Assembly: GCF_030643805.1 (NCBI RefSeq)
Contig: NZ_CP094656.1
Location: 4,091,899-4,155,898 of the forward strand
Direction of reading: 5' to 3'
DNA length: 64,000 nt
Origin: Alkalihalobacillus sp. AL-G
GTDB lineage: Bacteria > Bacillota > Bacilli > Bacillales > Fictibacillaceae
In this document: positions 37,747 through 47,800 of the stretch, one piece after another
Numbering within the stretch: the stretch's first letter is position 1
Layout: every line of letters starts with the position of its first letter
Program-made: the position numbers and the translations under genes
The notes under the pieces: generated by a model
What the model was told of the DNA's origin: nothing
What the model saw: only the letters and a program-made list of their open reading frames with translations
The model's database searches: none

Positions 37747-37857
37747 CGAATCAAATTATATCGACCACAAATCGAATTATATCAACCACAGAACCAAATT
37801 TATCGACCACGAATTGAAATATATCAACCACGAAACCCAATATATCGACCACGCATA
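37747..37857. repeat. Five-unit ~22-bp tandem repeat (AATATATCRACCACGAA type)
   Basis: Five degenerate units, each with TATC(G/A)ACCAC. The variable base alternates G, A, G, A, G along the array, so the higher-order period is ~44 bp. Located between the tRNA promoter and purA; the rest of 37507-38036 has no gene. Confidence 0.75.
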
Positions 37858-38036
37858 GTATAAAGGGCCCAAAAAGTTCCATCACCAGGCAAAGAATTGG
37901 TGCCCGTTTCGTTAATTCAACATTTGACCTCTTTTTTCAACTATTAGGTGTAATGAGTATACAAACAAACCATCTGCTCATAGATACATGAATATAAAAA
38001 GGGCGACTCCACCTGGGAGTCTGCCCCTGAGAAAAG

Positions 38037-39344
<1,308 letters not shown>

Positions 39345-39388
39345 TTATGTATCAGTAGTATTCGTCTATTGTTCTAAAAACCATGCTA

Positions 39389-39459
39389 AGTGTATCAATT
39401 CAGGCGTAAAAAGTCAATGAAATCCGAACATTATTAAAATAATGTTACAATATGTTCGT
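39389..39459 (-). promoter_or_regulatory. purA promoter with PurR boxes
   Basis: -35 TTGACT (39412-39417), 17-bp spacer, -10 TACACT (39389-39394). Immediately upstream are two inverted PurBox-like sequences, CCGAACATT (39424-39432) and, on the other strand, ACGAACATA (39451-39459). PurR binds such pairs and is released by PRPP. Confidence 0.75.
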
Positions 39460-39559
39460 GGTTTTGTATTTATTGCAAAGTAGACAGAAACAATCTTAGT
39501 ATGAGCAAACCTTCATCGTGATGATTCAAGCAATTGAGATCAATTTCTTTTCAACGCCT

Positions 39560-39630
39560 ACAATATTAAAGAAAACTTGCCATAGCTGCACTTATACTAT
39601 AGAAAGTATTTTTTATACTTTCTTAACGGG
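39560..39630. repeat. Dispersed repeat with CTATAGAAAGTATTT...ATACTTTCTTAACG hairpin (copy 1)
   Basis: GAAAGTAT / ATACTTTC hairpin at 39601-39624, preceded by AAAGAAAACTTGCCATAGCTGC. Closely similar to 60756-60847. Confidence 0.65.
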
Positions 39631-39640
39631 AAACAAAAAA

Positions 39641-39668
39641 TAGGAACGCCCCAAGAAGCGTTCCTTTA
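39641..39668 (-). terminator. dnaB operon terminator
   Basis: GGAACGC / GCGTTCC stem overlapping the dnaB stop codon, with TATTTTTTG downstream on the minus strand. Confidence 0.8.
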
Positions 39669-41030
39669 CGCACCTGGTGGCATTTCCCTTTCTTCATGTC
39701 GCCGTTCCAGGTTGACGAATTTATTGTATTCTTTTACAAAGGCCAGTTCGACAGTACCGACAGGACCGTTACGTTGTTTTGCGATAATGATTTCAATAAT
39801 GTTTTTACTCTCACTTTCCTTATCGTAGTAATCGTCACGGTATAGGAAAGCAACGATATCGGCGTCCTGCTCGATACTTCCTGATTCACGAATATCAGAC
39901 ATCATCGGTCGCTTATCCTGACGTGATTCAACGCCACGGGATAGCTGCGATAATGAAATGACCGGAACCTCAAGCTCACGAGCAAGTGCCTTCAATGAAC
40001 GTGAAATTTCGGAAACCTCCTGCTGTCGGTTTTCTCCGGACTTTCCGCTGCCACGAATGAGCTGCATATAGTCGATCAAGATCATACCGAGTCCTTTTTC
40101 CTGCTTTAAGCGACGGCACTTTGCACGGATTTCGCTGACACGGATACCGGGTGTATCATCAATATAAATCCCTGCGTTCGAAAGACTTCCCATTGCCATC
40201 GTAAGCTTCTGCCAGTCTTCGCTTTGTAAATGACCGGTCCGAAGCCGCTGTGCATCAATGTTCCCCTCCGCACAAAGCATACGCATGACCAGCTGTTCTG
40301 CACCCATCTCCAAGCTGAAGATCGCTACATTTTCATCGGTCTTCGTCGCAACGTTTTGAGCGATATTCAAAGCAAACGCTGTTTTACCTACAGAAGGACG
40401 TGCAGCTACGATAATCAAGTCGTTTCGCTGGAATCCTGCTGTCATCCGGTCAAGTTCTGCGAATCCGGTCGGAATCCCTGTAATATCCCCTTTGCTGTTT
40501 TGGAGCATCTCGATGTTATCGTATGCCTGTACCAAAACATCCTTGATCGAAATAAACGCACCCGTGTTCTTTCGTTGCGCCACTTCAAGGATATTCTTTT
40601 CCGCTTCGTTCAGGATTTCATCAACTTCATCCTCGCGCGAATATCCGTTGGCTGCAATATCAGTCGCAGTTCGTATCAACCGTCTTAGTAGAGATTTCTC
40701 TTCAACGATTTGACCGTAATATTCGATATTGGCAGCAGTCGGTACCGAATTCGCGAGATCACTTAAATAGGAGACACCGCCGACTTCCTCTAGAAGCCTT
40801 CGATCCTGTAATTCCGATGTAACAGTGACAAGGTCAATCGGTTCTCCTTTTTCTGAAAGGTCTACCATTACTGTGAAAATCCGCTGATGGGCTGCTCGAT
40901 AGAAATCCTCTGGCATCAAAAGCTCTGTTGCTGACGTTAATGCTTCAGGCTCCAAAAAGACTGCCCCGATCACGGCCTGTTCAGCTTCGATATTATGAGG
41001 AGGGGTTCGATCTGAAAAAAGATCACTCAT
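39666..41030 (-). CDS. dnaB: Replicative DNA helicase (DnaB family; DnaC in Bacillus)
   Basis: Hexameric 5'-3' helicase unwinding at the fork, 454 residues. N-terminal DnaB domain (PPHNIEAEQAVIGA) and RecA-like C-terminal domain with Walker A ARPSVGKTAFAL, Walker B MILIDYMQLI and VISLSQLSR. No intein. Last gene of gdpP-rplI-dnaB, 25 bp after rplI. In Bacillus nomenclature this gene is dnaC. Confidence 0.98.
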   Translation of the reverse strand: MSDLFSDRTPPHNIEAEQAVIGAVFLEPEALTSATELLMPEDFYRAAHQRIFTVMVDLSEKGEPIDLVTVTSELQDRRLLEEVGGVSYLSDLANSVPTAANIEYYGQIVEEKSLLRRLIRTATDIAANGYSREDEVDEILNEAEKNILEVAQRKNTGAFISIKDVLVQAYDNIEMLQNSKGDITGIPTGFAELDRMTAGFQRNDLIIVAARPSVGKTAFALNIAQNVATKTDENVAIFSLEMGAEQLVMRMLCAEGNIDAQRLRTGHLQSEDWQKLTMAMGSLSNAGIYIDDTPGIRVSEIRAKCRRLKQEKGLGMILIDYMQLIRGSGKSGENRQQEVSEISRSLKALARELEVPVISLSQLSRGVESRQDKRPMMSDIRESGSIEQDADIVAFLYRDDYYDKESESKNIIEIIIAKQRNGPVGTVELAFVKEYNKFVNLERRHEEREMPPGA

Positions 41031-41054
41031 AATGCTTCCTCCTGTTCCATTCGA

Positions 41055-41501
41055 TTATTTTTGTTCTTTCACTTGTACTTTGATCGTTGCGGTCACTTCA
41101 GGATGAAGTTTAATCGGTACGTTCGTGTATCCGAGGCTTCGAATCGGGTCGGACAATTCAATTTTCCGCTTGTCCACTTTGTATTTTTTCTTCTTAAGCT
41201 CTTCAGCGATTTGCTTACTTGTTATCGATCCGAACAGACGGCCGCCTTCTCCTGCTTTTGTGGTGAACTCAACTGTAAGCTGTTCTAGTTCATTCTTAAG
41301 TTCTACAGCTTGCTGGTGTTCTTCCTCAGCCTGTTTTTCCTTGCTCTTTTTCTTTTGCTCAAGGACCTTCATGTTCCCCTTCGTCGCTTCCTTCGCCAAG
41401 CTGTTTGGGAGCAGGTAATTGCGTGCATATCCTTCTGATACGTTCTTTACTTCGCCCTTTTTCCCTTTACCCTTCACGTCTTGCATAAAGATTACCTTCA
41501 T
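41055..41501 (-). CDS. rplI: 50S ribosomal protein L9
   Basis: 148 residues with the classic two-domain L9: [20 protein letters not shown]-terminal domain, a long central helix rich in K/E/Q, and a C-terminal domain ([11 protein letters not shown]). Binds 23S rRNA near the L1 stalk. ATGA overlap with gdpP. Confidence 0.98.
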   Translation of the reverse strand: MKVIFMQDVKGKGKKGEVKNVSEGYARNYLLPNSLAKEATKGNMKVLEQKKKSKEKQAEEEHQQAVELKNELEQLTVEFTTKAGEGGRLFGSITSKQIAEELKKKKYKVDKRKIELSDPIRSLGYTNVPIKLHPEVTATIKVQVKEQK

Positions 41502-43474
41502 TCTTCCTCATCTCCCTCTTCAAAATAATCAGCTAATATATGTTTCAAGCGTTCTTCTGCTTCTTCAATCGTAACATTTTCTAACTGGGCAGCCGCATTA
41601 GTCAAATGACCACCGCCATCGAGTTTTTCCATGATCAATTGCACATTCACATCACCGAGGGACCTCGCACTAATGCTTATTTTTTCATCGATACGCTTCG
41701 AAATGACAAACGAAGCCCGTACACCGGACATTGATAGCAGGGTGTCTGCAGCTTGAGCGATCAGCACCTGGCCGAATTCTTCATCTTCATCACCTCGAGC
41801 AACAGCAATACCACCCTTATAAATCACTGAGTTTTCGATTAAACGGGAACGCTTCACGTAACGATCGATGTCCTCCTTCAAAAACTTCTGGACGAGGATC
41901 GTATCGGCTCCATGCGATCGTAAATAGGACGCCGCATCGAACGTTCTTGATCCTGTTCGTAGCGTAAAGCTCTTCGTATCAACGATGATTCCAGCGAGAA
42001 GTGCTGTCGCTTCGAGGATTTCCATCTTCCGCAACTTCGGCTGATATTCCAACAGCTCGGTTACAAGCTCTGCCGTTGATGAGGCGTATGGTTCCATGTA
42101 GACGAGCACCGGATCATCGATAAACTCTTCTCCACGTCGATGGTGATCGATGACGATCACTTTATCAAGCTTATATAATAACCGCTCTTCAATGGTTAGT
42201 GACGGCTTGTGGGTATCGACGACAACGAGCAACGTATTCGGGGTTGCTCGCTCTAATGCCTCCTCTGGTGTGATGAAATGCTCCCATAGTTCTTCTTGTT
42301 CCCGTATTTCCTCGAGCAAGCGCTGGATCCCGATGTCCGTATCATCCGGGTCAAGGACAATGCTACCATGCTTTTCGTTAATGCTTGCAACTTTTAAAAT
42401 ACCAATACAAGCTCCAATAGCATCCATATCGGGGTTCTTATGACCCATTACGATTACCTGATCACTGTCAGCAACTAGCTCGGTTAACGCATGAGAAATA
42501 ACTCTTGCACGAACCCGGGTACGTTTTTCCATCGGATTCGTTTTGCCACCATAGAAACGAACTTTACCATTTGTCTGTTTAATGGCTACCTGATCCCCAC
42601 CACGACCTAGTGCAAGATCAAGACTTGACTGGGCAAGCTGTCCAAGCTCAGGAAGATTGGATGAGCCGGTCCCAAGACCAATACTCAATGTTAACGGCAT
42701 GTTTTGCTTGGATGTCAGGTCTCGAACTTCATCGAGCAACGCGAACTTTGTTTTTTCAAGGTCAGATAAAATCCGTTGGTTCATGACTGCCACAAAACGT
42801 TCTGATGATGTCCTTTTTAAAAAGATCCCGTAATCGGTCGCCCATTTATTGAGTATGGATGTTACCTTGCTGTTGATGTTACTTCGGACTTGATCGTTCA
42901 TTCCCTGAGTGACTTCATCATAATTGTCAAGAAAGATCAGACCAACAACCGATTGTTCTTCATCATAAAGCCGCTCAACTTCAACCTGCTCGGTAACATC
43001 TGTAAAGTACAACAATCGCTCTTCTCTTTTTAAATAAACCCTATATTTTCGCTTGTTCACTTTAATGATTTCTTCTTTTTCTTCCCCTTGGATCAGTGGC
43101 ACAAGCTCTTCTGAAATAAGATTCAAAGAATTGCCGATAAACGACTCCTGTTCAATGATCGTCGTCAAATACGGGTTGGTCCATTCGATTTTGTATTGTT
43201 CATCGTACAGAATGATCCCGATTGGCATCTCCATAAGCGCCTCTTCACCAACTTTTTTGACACGGTGAGAAAGGGTAGTGATGTAATCTTCTATTTGAGA
43301 CCGGAATTCCAGTTCTTTAACCAATGCAAAATAAACGATTGCTCCAAGCACTAGAAACGCAGCAACCCCGATGATCCAATTGTAAACTGTAATTATGCCT
43401 ACAAACGCGGCTAAAATAACAAGTAGAAGGATAATATGTAATTCCTGCCACCTTTTTTCGAAAAATTTCGGCAT
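41498..43474 (-). CDS. gdpP: c-di-AMP phosphodiesterase GdpP
   Basis: Membrane-bound enzyme degrading cyclic di-AMP. Two N-terminal membrane helices ([38 protein letters not shown]), a degenerate PAS (~60-150), a degenerate GGDEF (~170-300, SSERFVAVM replacing the active motif) and the DHH/DHHA1 module with [18 protein letters not shown] and [11 protein letters not shown] start at the fourth codon (ATG 43474) because AGGAG is then 9 nt upstream; 658 residues, as in B. subtilis. Confidence 0.96.
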   Translation of the reverse strand: MPKFFEKRWQELHIILLLVILAAFVGIITVYNWIIGVAAFLVLGAIVYFALVKELEFRSQIEDYITTLSHRVKKVGEEALMEMPIGIILYDEQYKIEWTNPYLTTIIEQESFIGNSLNLISEELVPLIQGEEKEEIIKVNKRKYRVYLKREERLLYFTDVTEQVEVERLYDEEQSVVGLIFLDNYDEVTQGMNDQVRSNINSKVTSILNKWATDYGIFLKRTSSERFVAVMNQRILSDLEKTKFALLDEVRDLTSKQNMPLTLSIGLGTGSSNLPELGQLAQSSLDLALGRGGDQVAIKQTNGKVRFYGGKTNPMEKRTRVRARVISHALTELVADSDQVIVMGHKNPDMDAIGACIGILKVASINEKHGSIVLDPDDTDIGIQRLLEEIREQEELWEHFITPEEALERATPNTLLVVVDTHKPSLTIEERLLYKLDKVIVIDHHRRGEEFIDDPVLVYMEPYASSTAELVTELLEYQPKLRKMEILEATALLAGIIVDTKSFTLRTGSRTFDAASYLRSHGADTILVQKFLKEDIDRYVKRSRLIENSVIYKGGIAVARGDEDEEFGQVLIAQAADTLLSMSGVRASFVISKRIDEKISISARSLGDVNVQLIMEKLDGGGHLTNAAAQLENVTIEEAEERLKHILADYFEEGDEEE

Positions 43475-43502
43475 TACGGTCATCTCCTACGTTTTAAGTG
43501 CA

Positions 43503-43645
43503 TGTTCAAAAATGTAGACGAATCAGAAACAAGAAGTTCGAGGCACGACAGTTTTGAGGACCAGAACGTATAATTTAATACGTGAGGACCGGAAAAACCG
43601 AGTAACGAAGAAGTTCGCCGTTTATCATTTGGATACTTTTGAACA
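43503..43645. repeat. Dispersed intergenic repeat (copy C)
   Basis: Begins TGTTCAAAA (43503-43511) and ends TTTTGAACA (43637-43645). Internal AAGTTCGAGGCACGACAG and GAGTAACGAAGAAGTTCG match parts of copies A and B. It lies between yybS and gdpP. Confidence 0.75.
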
Positions 43646-43650
43646 TATGT

Positions 43651-44580
43651 TTAAGCTTTAATACGCTTCTTTAAATCAAACCCTATATCAATTATACCTA
43701 AGATCCGCACAACATAAAATCCTATTGGGACCAAAAATGCACCAATGGTAACAAGTACCGGTATCGTTTTGCCCTTTTTCTTTACCCAAAAATAGAAATA
43801 GATAAAACTGAATCCTTGAATTACCATAACCGTTTCTAAAATCATGTATAGATTCACCGTCGCGATGTAAAGGCCAGACCCTTGCTCAGGATCCGTAAAC
43901 ATGATTAGCATTGTCGCAAGGTAGTACCAGATGATACTCTTCGGGAACGACCACTCGCGAAACGGCCTCCAGTCCGGCACTTCGATTTTGAATCGTTTTA
44001 AAATCAGATTCGTAACGAAAATCGAGATGAAGGCGGAAAAGACCGCAACCAATACGATTAAGGCTGGAATGATATAGGTAATCACCTCTAATAAATTCTG
44101 AAGCTGATCGATTGCCTCGCTGACATCCGTACCGAAAGTCTTCCCAATACGTTCAGTGTTTGAAATCAACTCATTAATTTGTTTCAATACTCCATCTACA
44201 ATATTTACATCTAGTAACATGATGCTGATTATGTAAGTAAGCAATAAGTTTGAAATATAGGCTAACGTGGCGCCTAATAATAAGGCGAACGCTGATTTCT
44301 TCTTTTTAATAAGGTAGCCTAACACTACGCCAACCGCTCCGTATAAAATCGGTATGAAAATCGTCGCGATACTACCAAGTAGAACCGAAAGGACGATGGC
44401 AACAGCTACTAACAAATAACTCTTTTTCAAACCATTCCGAATTGTATATAGCGTAAACGGAATAGACAAGAAAAAAGTGCTTACTATCGAAAGTAGTGGT
44501 ATGTATAGGGTAATTAGAAATAATACGGCGTAAACGGATGCCATGATCGCACCCTCTATTAATGCTCTTGTTTGATTCAC
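43651..44580 (-). CDS. yybS: YybS-family membrane protein (DUF2232)
   Basis: 309 residues with about eight hydrophobic segments (e.g. IMASVYAVLFLITLYIPLL and YLLVAVAIVLSVLLGSI), typical of the YybS/DUF2232 group, which resembles ECF transporter substrate-binding subunits. Located between rpsR and gdpP as in B. subtilis. GTG start with GAGGTGA upstream. Substrate unknown. Confidence 0.88.
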   Translation of the reverse strand: MNQTRALIEGAIMASVYAVLFLITLYIPLLSIVSTFFLSIPFTLYTIRNGLKKSYLLVAVAIVLSVLLGSIATIFIPILYGAVGVVLGYLIKKKKSAFALLLGATLAYISNLLLTYIISIMLLDVNIVDGVLKQINELISNTERIGKTFGTDVSEAIDQLQNLLEVITYIIPALIVLVAVFSAFISIFVTNLILKRFKIEVPDWRPFREWSFPKSIIWYYLATMLIMFTDPEQGSGLYIATVNLYMILETVMVIQGFSFIYFYFWVKKKGKTIPVLVTIGAFLVPIGFYVVRILGIIDIGFDLKKRIKA

Positions 44581-45010
44581 GATGTCACCTCATCAGTGCA
44601 TTACCATGCACAATATCAATCTACTCTTCCCATTGTATGAGTTTCCTTGGCCATATTCAAATGTGAAATGATCTGTGTCCTTTATGTATAATACAATGCT
44701 ATTCCTAGTATACGCTGTTTCACTCAATCAAGGTGTCTGAATTTAGTTGTGAGATGTCATCAGTCCAAACCGTTATCAAGTGTGTCAAGCGATAAAGGGA
44801 TGTTCCGCACTGGGTTTTTCGGGAAAATACGGATGATCTAAAGGAAAGGAGAATCAGAGTACCCTTTTTGGACTGACAAGCTCTCTCACACTACTATAGT
44901 ATGAACGGCGTACCATATTGGTTGGACAAGTGATTGAAGGCATTGACACATTTTTACGTAAAAAATAAAAAGAAACGCAGTGGACAAGATTATCCTACTG
45001 CGTTTTAGGC
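44581..45010. other. Intergenic: yybS upstream region and rpsR terminator
   Basis: 430 bp with no gene. The rpsR terminator (44973-45005) lies at the right end. The ACTGGGTTTTTCGGGAAAATA stretch near 44809-44829 looks faintly like a Noc site but fails the palindrome. Confidence 0.5.
44961..45005 (-). terminator. rpsF-ssb-rpsR operon terminator
   Basis: AAACGCAGT / ACTGCGTTT 9-bp perfect stem, then CTTTTTATTTTTT on the minus strand, right after the rpsR stop (45011). Confidence 0.88.
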
Positions 45011-45238
45011 TTATTCTGCTGAATATGGAAGCAATGCCATTTGACGGGCACGCTTGATCGCTCTAGTTAATTGACGTTGGTACTTCGCAGAAGTTCCGGT
45101 TACACGACGAGGAAGAATTTTTCCACGTTCGGAAACGAAACGCTTAAGAAGATCAACATCCTTGTAGTCGATGTATTTAATCTGGTTTACTGTGAAAAAG
45201 CAAACCTTTTTACGCTTTCTACGTCCTGGACGAGGCAT
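45011..45238 (-). CDS. rpsR: 30S ribosomal protein S18
   Basis: 75 residues; basic start [16 protein letters not shown] and the [20 protein letters not shown] core typical of S18, which forms a heterodimer with S6 on the platform of the 30S subunit. The RBS is AAAGGAGGAGT. Third gene of rpsF-ssb-rpsR, separated from ssb by copy A of the dispersed repeat. Confidence 0.98.
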   Translation of the reverse strand: MPRPGRRKRKKVCFFTVNQIKYIDYKDVDLLKRFVSERGKILPRRVTGTSAKYQRQLTRAIKRARQMALLPYSAE

Positions 45239-45262
45239 GTGTACTCCTCCTTTCCTTAGAGA

Positions 45263-45376
45263 TTATTCAAAAAGTGCGGGAAAAATAGCTGTCGAATTTC
45301 TTCGTTGCTCGGTCTCTCCGGTCCTCGAGACTATCGCGCCTTGAACTTCTCGGCTCTTTTTATCCTCCTTTTTGAA
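45263..45376. repeat. Dispersed intergenic repeat (copy A, inverted)
   Basis: Its complement reads GTTCAAAAAGGAGGAT, AAAAGAGCCGAGAAGTTCAA, GTCTCGAGGACCGGAGAGAC and AACGAAGAAATTCGACAGC, matching the start and end blocks of copy B. It sits inside the ssb-rpsR gap of one operon. Confidence 0.75.
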
Positions 45377-45465
45377 CTTTCATATAAAGTTATTCAAAAG
45401 GTCTAGTCGGTCACCTTTTAAATTTTATTTTAATCGTTCATATTAATCGTTGATGAACCCATTGA

Positions 45466-46005
45466 TCAGAATGGTAAATCGTCATCGGAAATATCGATCG
45501 GTTTACTATCGTCCTCGAATGGGTTATTACTAAAGTCGTTTTTACGGTTCTGATTTCCTCCGCCCTGATTACCGGCATTTTGGTTTCCGCCGCCAAAATT
45601 CTGATTCCCAGAATTTCCGCCCTGTCTATCGAATGGATTGTTGTCTTGATTTCCATATCCACCCTGTCCAGAGCCGCCTCCTGAGCCTTTTGGTTCAAGG
45701 AATTGAACACTTTCTGCCATCACTTCGGTCACGTATACACGACGACCTTCGTTGTTATCATATGAGCGTGTTTGTAAACGTCCGTCAACACCGGCAAGAC
45801 TTCCCTTTTTCAAGAAGTTAGCAGCGTTTTCCGCTTGTCTGCGCCAAACAACAATGTTGACAAAGTCCGCTTCACGATCACCTTGTTGGTTCGTAAATGG
45901 ACGATTCACAGCAAGTGTAAAATTTGCCACAGCTACTCCGTTCGGGGTATATCGTAAATCCGGATCCTTTGTTAGACGGCCGACAAGAATAATACGGTTG
46001 ATCAC
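45466..46005 (-). CDS. ssb: Single-stranded DNA-binding protein Ssb
   Basis: OB-fold SSB, 179 residues: [21 protein letters not shown] start, core to ~110, a Gly/Asn/Gln-rich flexible linker ([16 protein letters not shown]) and the acidic tip SDDDLPF that recruits partner proteins. I use the GTG at 46005 because AAGGAG is 8 nt upstream; an in-frame GTG 9 nt earlier lies inside the ribosome site. Confidence 0.97.
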   Translation of the reverse strand: MINRIILVGRLTKDPDLRYTPNGVAVANFTLAVNRPFTNQQGDREADFVNIVVWRRQAENAANFLKKGSLAGVDGRLQTRSYDNNEGRRVYVTEVMAESVQFLEPKGSGGGSGQGGYGNQDNNPFDRQGGNSGNQNFGGGNQNAGNQGGGNQNRKNDFSNNPFEDDSKPIDISDDDLPF

Positions 46006-46022
46006 CAGAACCACTCCTTCAA

Positions 46023-46313
46023 TTACTGCTGTTCGTTAACGATTGTCATAAAGCGAAGAACACTATCGTCGATTTTTAAAAGACGGTCGAATTCATCAAT
46101 CGCTTCTGTCGGTGCTTTAACATAAAGTACCGTATAATAGCCATCACGATAGTCATTAATTTCATAAGCAAGACGACGCTTACCCATATCATTAACTTTT
46201 TCAATTTCAGCACCGTTATCAGTGAGGATGCCTTGAGCTTTTTCGTTTACAGCTGCTTTTGCTTCCTCTTCTAGATTCGGGCGCAGAATGTACATGATTT
46301 CATATCTACGCAT
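46023..46313 (-). CDS. rpsF: 30S ribosomal protein S6
   Basis: 96 residues, [18 protein letters not shown] start and [20 protein letters not shown] core, binding S18 and 16S rRNA helix 22-23. Start ATG 46313 has AGGAGG 8 nt upstream; the in-frame GTG 9 nt earlier overlaps that site. First gene of rpsF-ssb-rpsR. Confidence 0.97.
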   Translation of the reverse strand: MRRYEIMYILRPNLEEEAKAAVNEKAQGILTDNGAEIEKVNDMGKRRLAYEINDYRDGYYTVLYVKAPTEAIDEFDRLLKIDDSVLRFMTIVNEQQ

Positions 46314-46329
46314 TCCGGTCACCTCCTTT

Positions 46330-46432
46330 TGGTCTTAGCGGCTTCTATTCATAATAGAAGCAAGGAGAGTCAATTATTTTTCAATAACAACTCACACCGA
46401 ACTATTATACCAAAATGTTATAGGCAAAACAA
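46330..46432 (-). promoter_or_regulatory. rpsF promoter and possible S6:S18 leader
   Basis: -35 TTGTTT (46427-46432) and -10 TATAAT (46404-46409), 17 bp apart. The leader then contains a hairpin GCTTCTATT / AATAGAAGC (46341-46361) followed by CGCTAAGACC. rpsF leaders in many bacteria bind S6:S18 for autoregulation; the promoter is clear, the leader function inferred. Confidence 0.6.
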
Positions 46433-46454
46433 GGTCTTTAGCCAGGTTCTCCGA

Positions 46455-47552
46455 TTAAACGTTAAATCGGAAGTGGATAACATCCCCATCCTGAACCACA
46501 TATTCCTTACCTTCAAGTCGCACCTTCCCGTGTTCACGAGCAACTCCCATTGATTCAGCAGCAACTAAATCATCATAAGAGACAATTTCAGCTCGGATAA
46601 AACCGCGTTCAAAGTCGGTATGAATTATCCCTGCTGCCTGTGGTGCCTTTGTTCCATTTCGGAAGGTCCAAGCACGCACCTCTTGTTCTCCTGCAGTAAA
46701 ATAGGTTGATAACCCTAAGAGGTCATAAGCTGCACGAATCAACTGATCAAGTCCGCTTTCTTCAATACCAAGTTCCTCTAGGAATGCCTGCTTCTCTTCT
46801 CCATCTAGCTCTGCAATCTCAGACTCTACCTTTGCAGAAATAATGATCACCTCTGCATTTTCGTTGGCAGCGAATTGCCTTACGCGTTCTACATACTCGT
46901 TTCCGCCTTCAAGTAAGTCTTCCTCTCCGACATTTGCTACATATAAAACAGGCTTCATCGTTAGCAGGTGGAGGCCATGAACGAGCTTCTTCTGCTCTTT
47001 CGTCAGGTCGACACTTCGGGCAGAGCGCTCTTCTTCAAACGCTTGCTTAAGTTTCGTAAGAATTTCGTATTCAAAGGATGCTTCCTTATCGTTTTGACGT
47101 GCTAATTTTTCAACTCGAGTGATCCTTTTCTCGACCGTTTCCAAATCTGCAAATATCAGTTCAAGATTGATCGTTTCAATATCATCGATTGGATCAACTG
47201 TTCCGGATACGTGCGTGATGTTATCGTCCTCAAAACAACGTACGACATGGGAAATCGCATCAACCTGTCGGATGTGTGAGAGAAATTGATTTCCGAGCCC
47301 TTCTCCTTTACTCGCACCTTTTACGATTCCAGCAATATCGGTAAATTCAAAATGAGTCGGTACTGTTTTTTTCGGTTTAACGAGTTCCGTCAGCTTTTGA
47401 AGTCGGTGATCGGGTACATCCACGATTCCAACGTTCGGGTCTATTGTACAGAACGGATAATTGGCACTTTCCGCTCCCGCTTGTGTTATTGCATTAAATA
47501 ATGTCGATTTACCTACGTTCGGTAAGCCGACAATTCCAGTTGTTAAAGCCAT
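46455..47552 (-). CDS. ychF: Redox-regulated ribosome-associated ATPase YchF
   Basis: OBG-family P-loop protein (YyaF in Bacillus), 365 residues, preferring ATP over GTP. G1 GLPNVGKST, G3 DIAGIVKGASKGEGLGN, altered G4 (NVGEEDLLEG) and C-terminal TGS domain (FNV end). Binds the ribosome; implicated in translation under stress. Followed by the independently transcribed rpsF operon. Confidence 0.97.
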   Translation of the reverse strand: MALTTGIVGLPNVGKSTLFNAITQAGAESANYPFCTIDPNVGIVDVPDHRLQKLTELVKPKKTVPTHFEFTDIAGIVKGASKGEGLGNQFLSHIRQVDAISHVVRCFEDDNITHVSGTVDPIDDIETINLELIFADLETVEKRITRVEKLARQNDKEASFEYEILTKLKQAFEEERSARSVDLTKEQKKLVHGLHLLTMKPVLYVANVGEEDLLEGGNEYVERVRQFAANENAEVIIISAKVESEIAELDGEEKQAFLEELGIEESGLDQLIRAAYDLLGLSTYFTAGEQEVRAWTFRNGTKAPQAAGIIHTDFERGFIRAEIVSYDDLVAAESMGVAREHGKVRLEGKEYVVQDGDVIHFRFNV

Positions 47553-47747
47553 CTATAAACACTCCTTTTAAGGTCGTTCTAAAGCCATTTCTAAAGTGGC
47601 GGTTTTTTAACATACACGATTCGTTCACGCCCGCATTACGCCTTTTCCAATTATAGAGAGAAGTCATGAAAAAGACAAGCGAATAAACACCCGGAATTGT
47701 GTTACTCGATTCATCGCTTCCGAATCTATAAAAAATCCCATTAAAAA

Positions 47748-47773
47748 GTCAGCCTGTATATATGGAGGCTGAC
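47748..47773 (-). terminator. Terminator after the molybdopterin oxidoreductase gene
   Basis: GTCAGCCT / AGGCTGAC perfect stem, then TTTTTAAT on the minus strand, ~30 bp past the stop at 47801. Confidence 0.82.
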
Positions 47774-47800
47774 CGATTCTTCTTTCAGTTTTTTACATGA

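Noticed and set aside
37747..37857. CRISPR array
   Set aside because: Repeat units are contiguous and degenerate with no unique spacers, and there are no cas genes.
44809..44829. Noc-binding-site-like sequence
   Set aside because: Only one half matches ATTTCCCGGGAAAT; the palindrome is broken.
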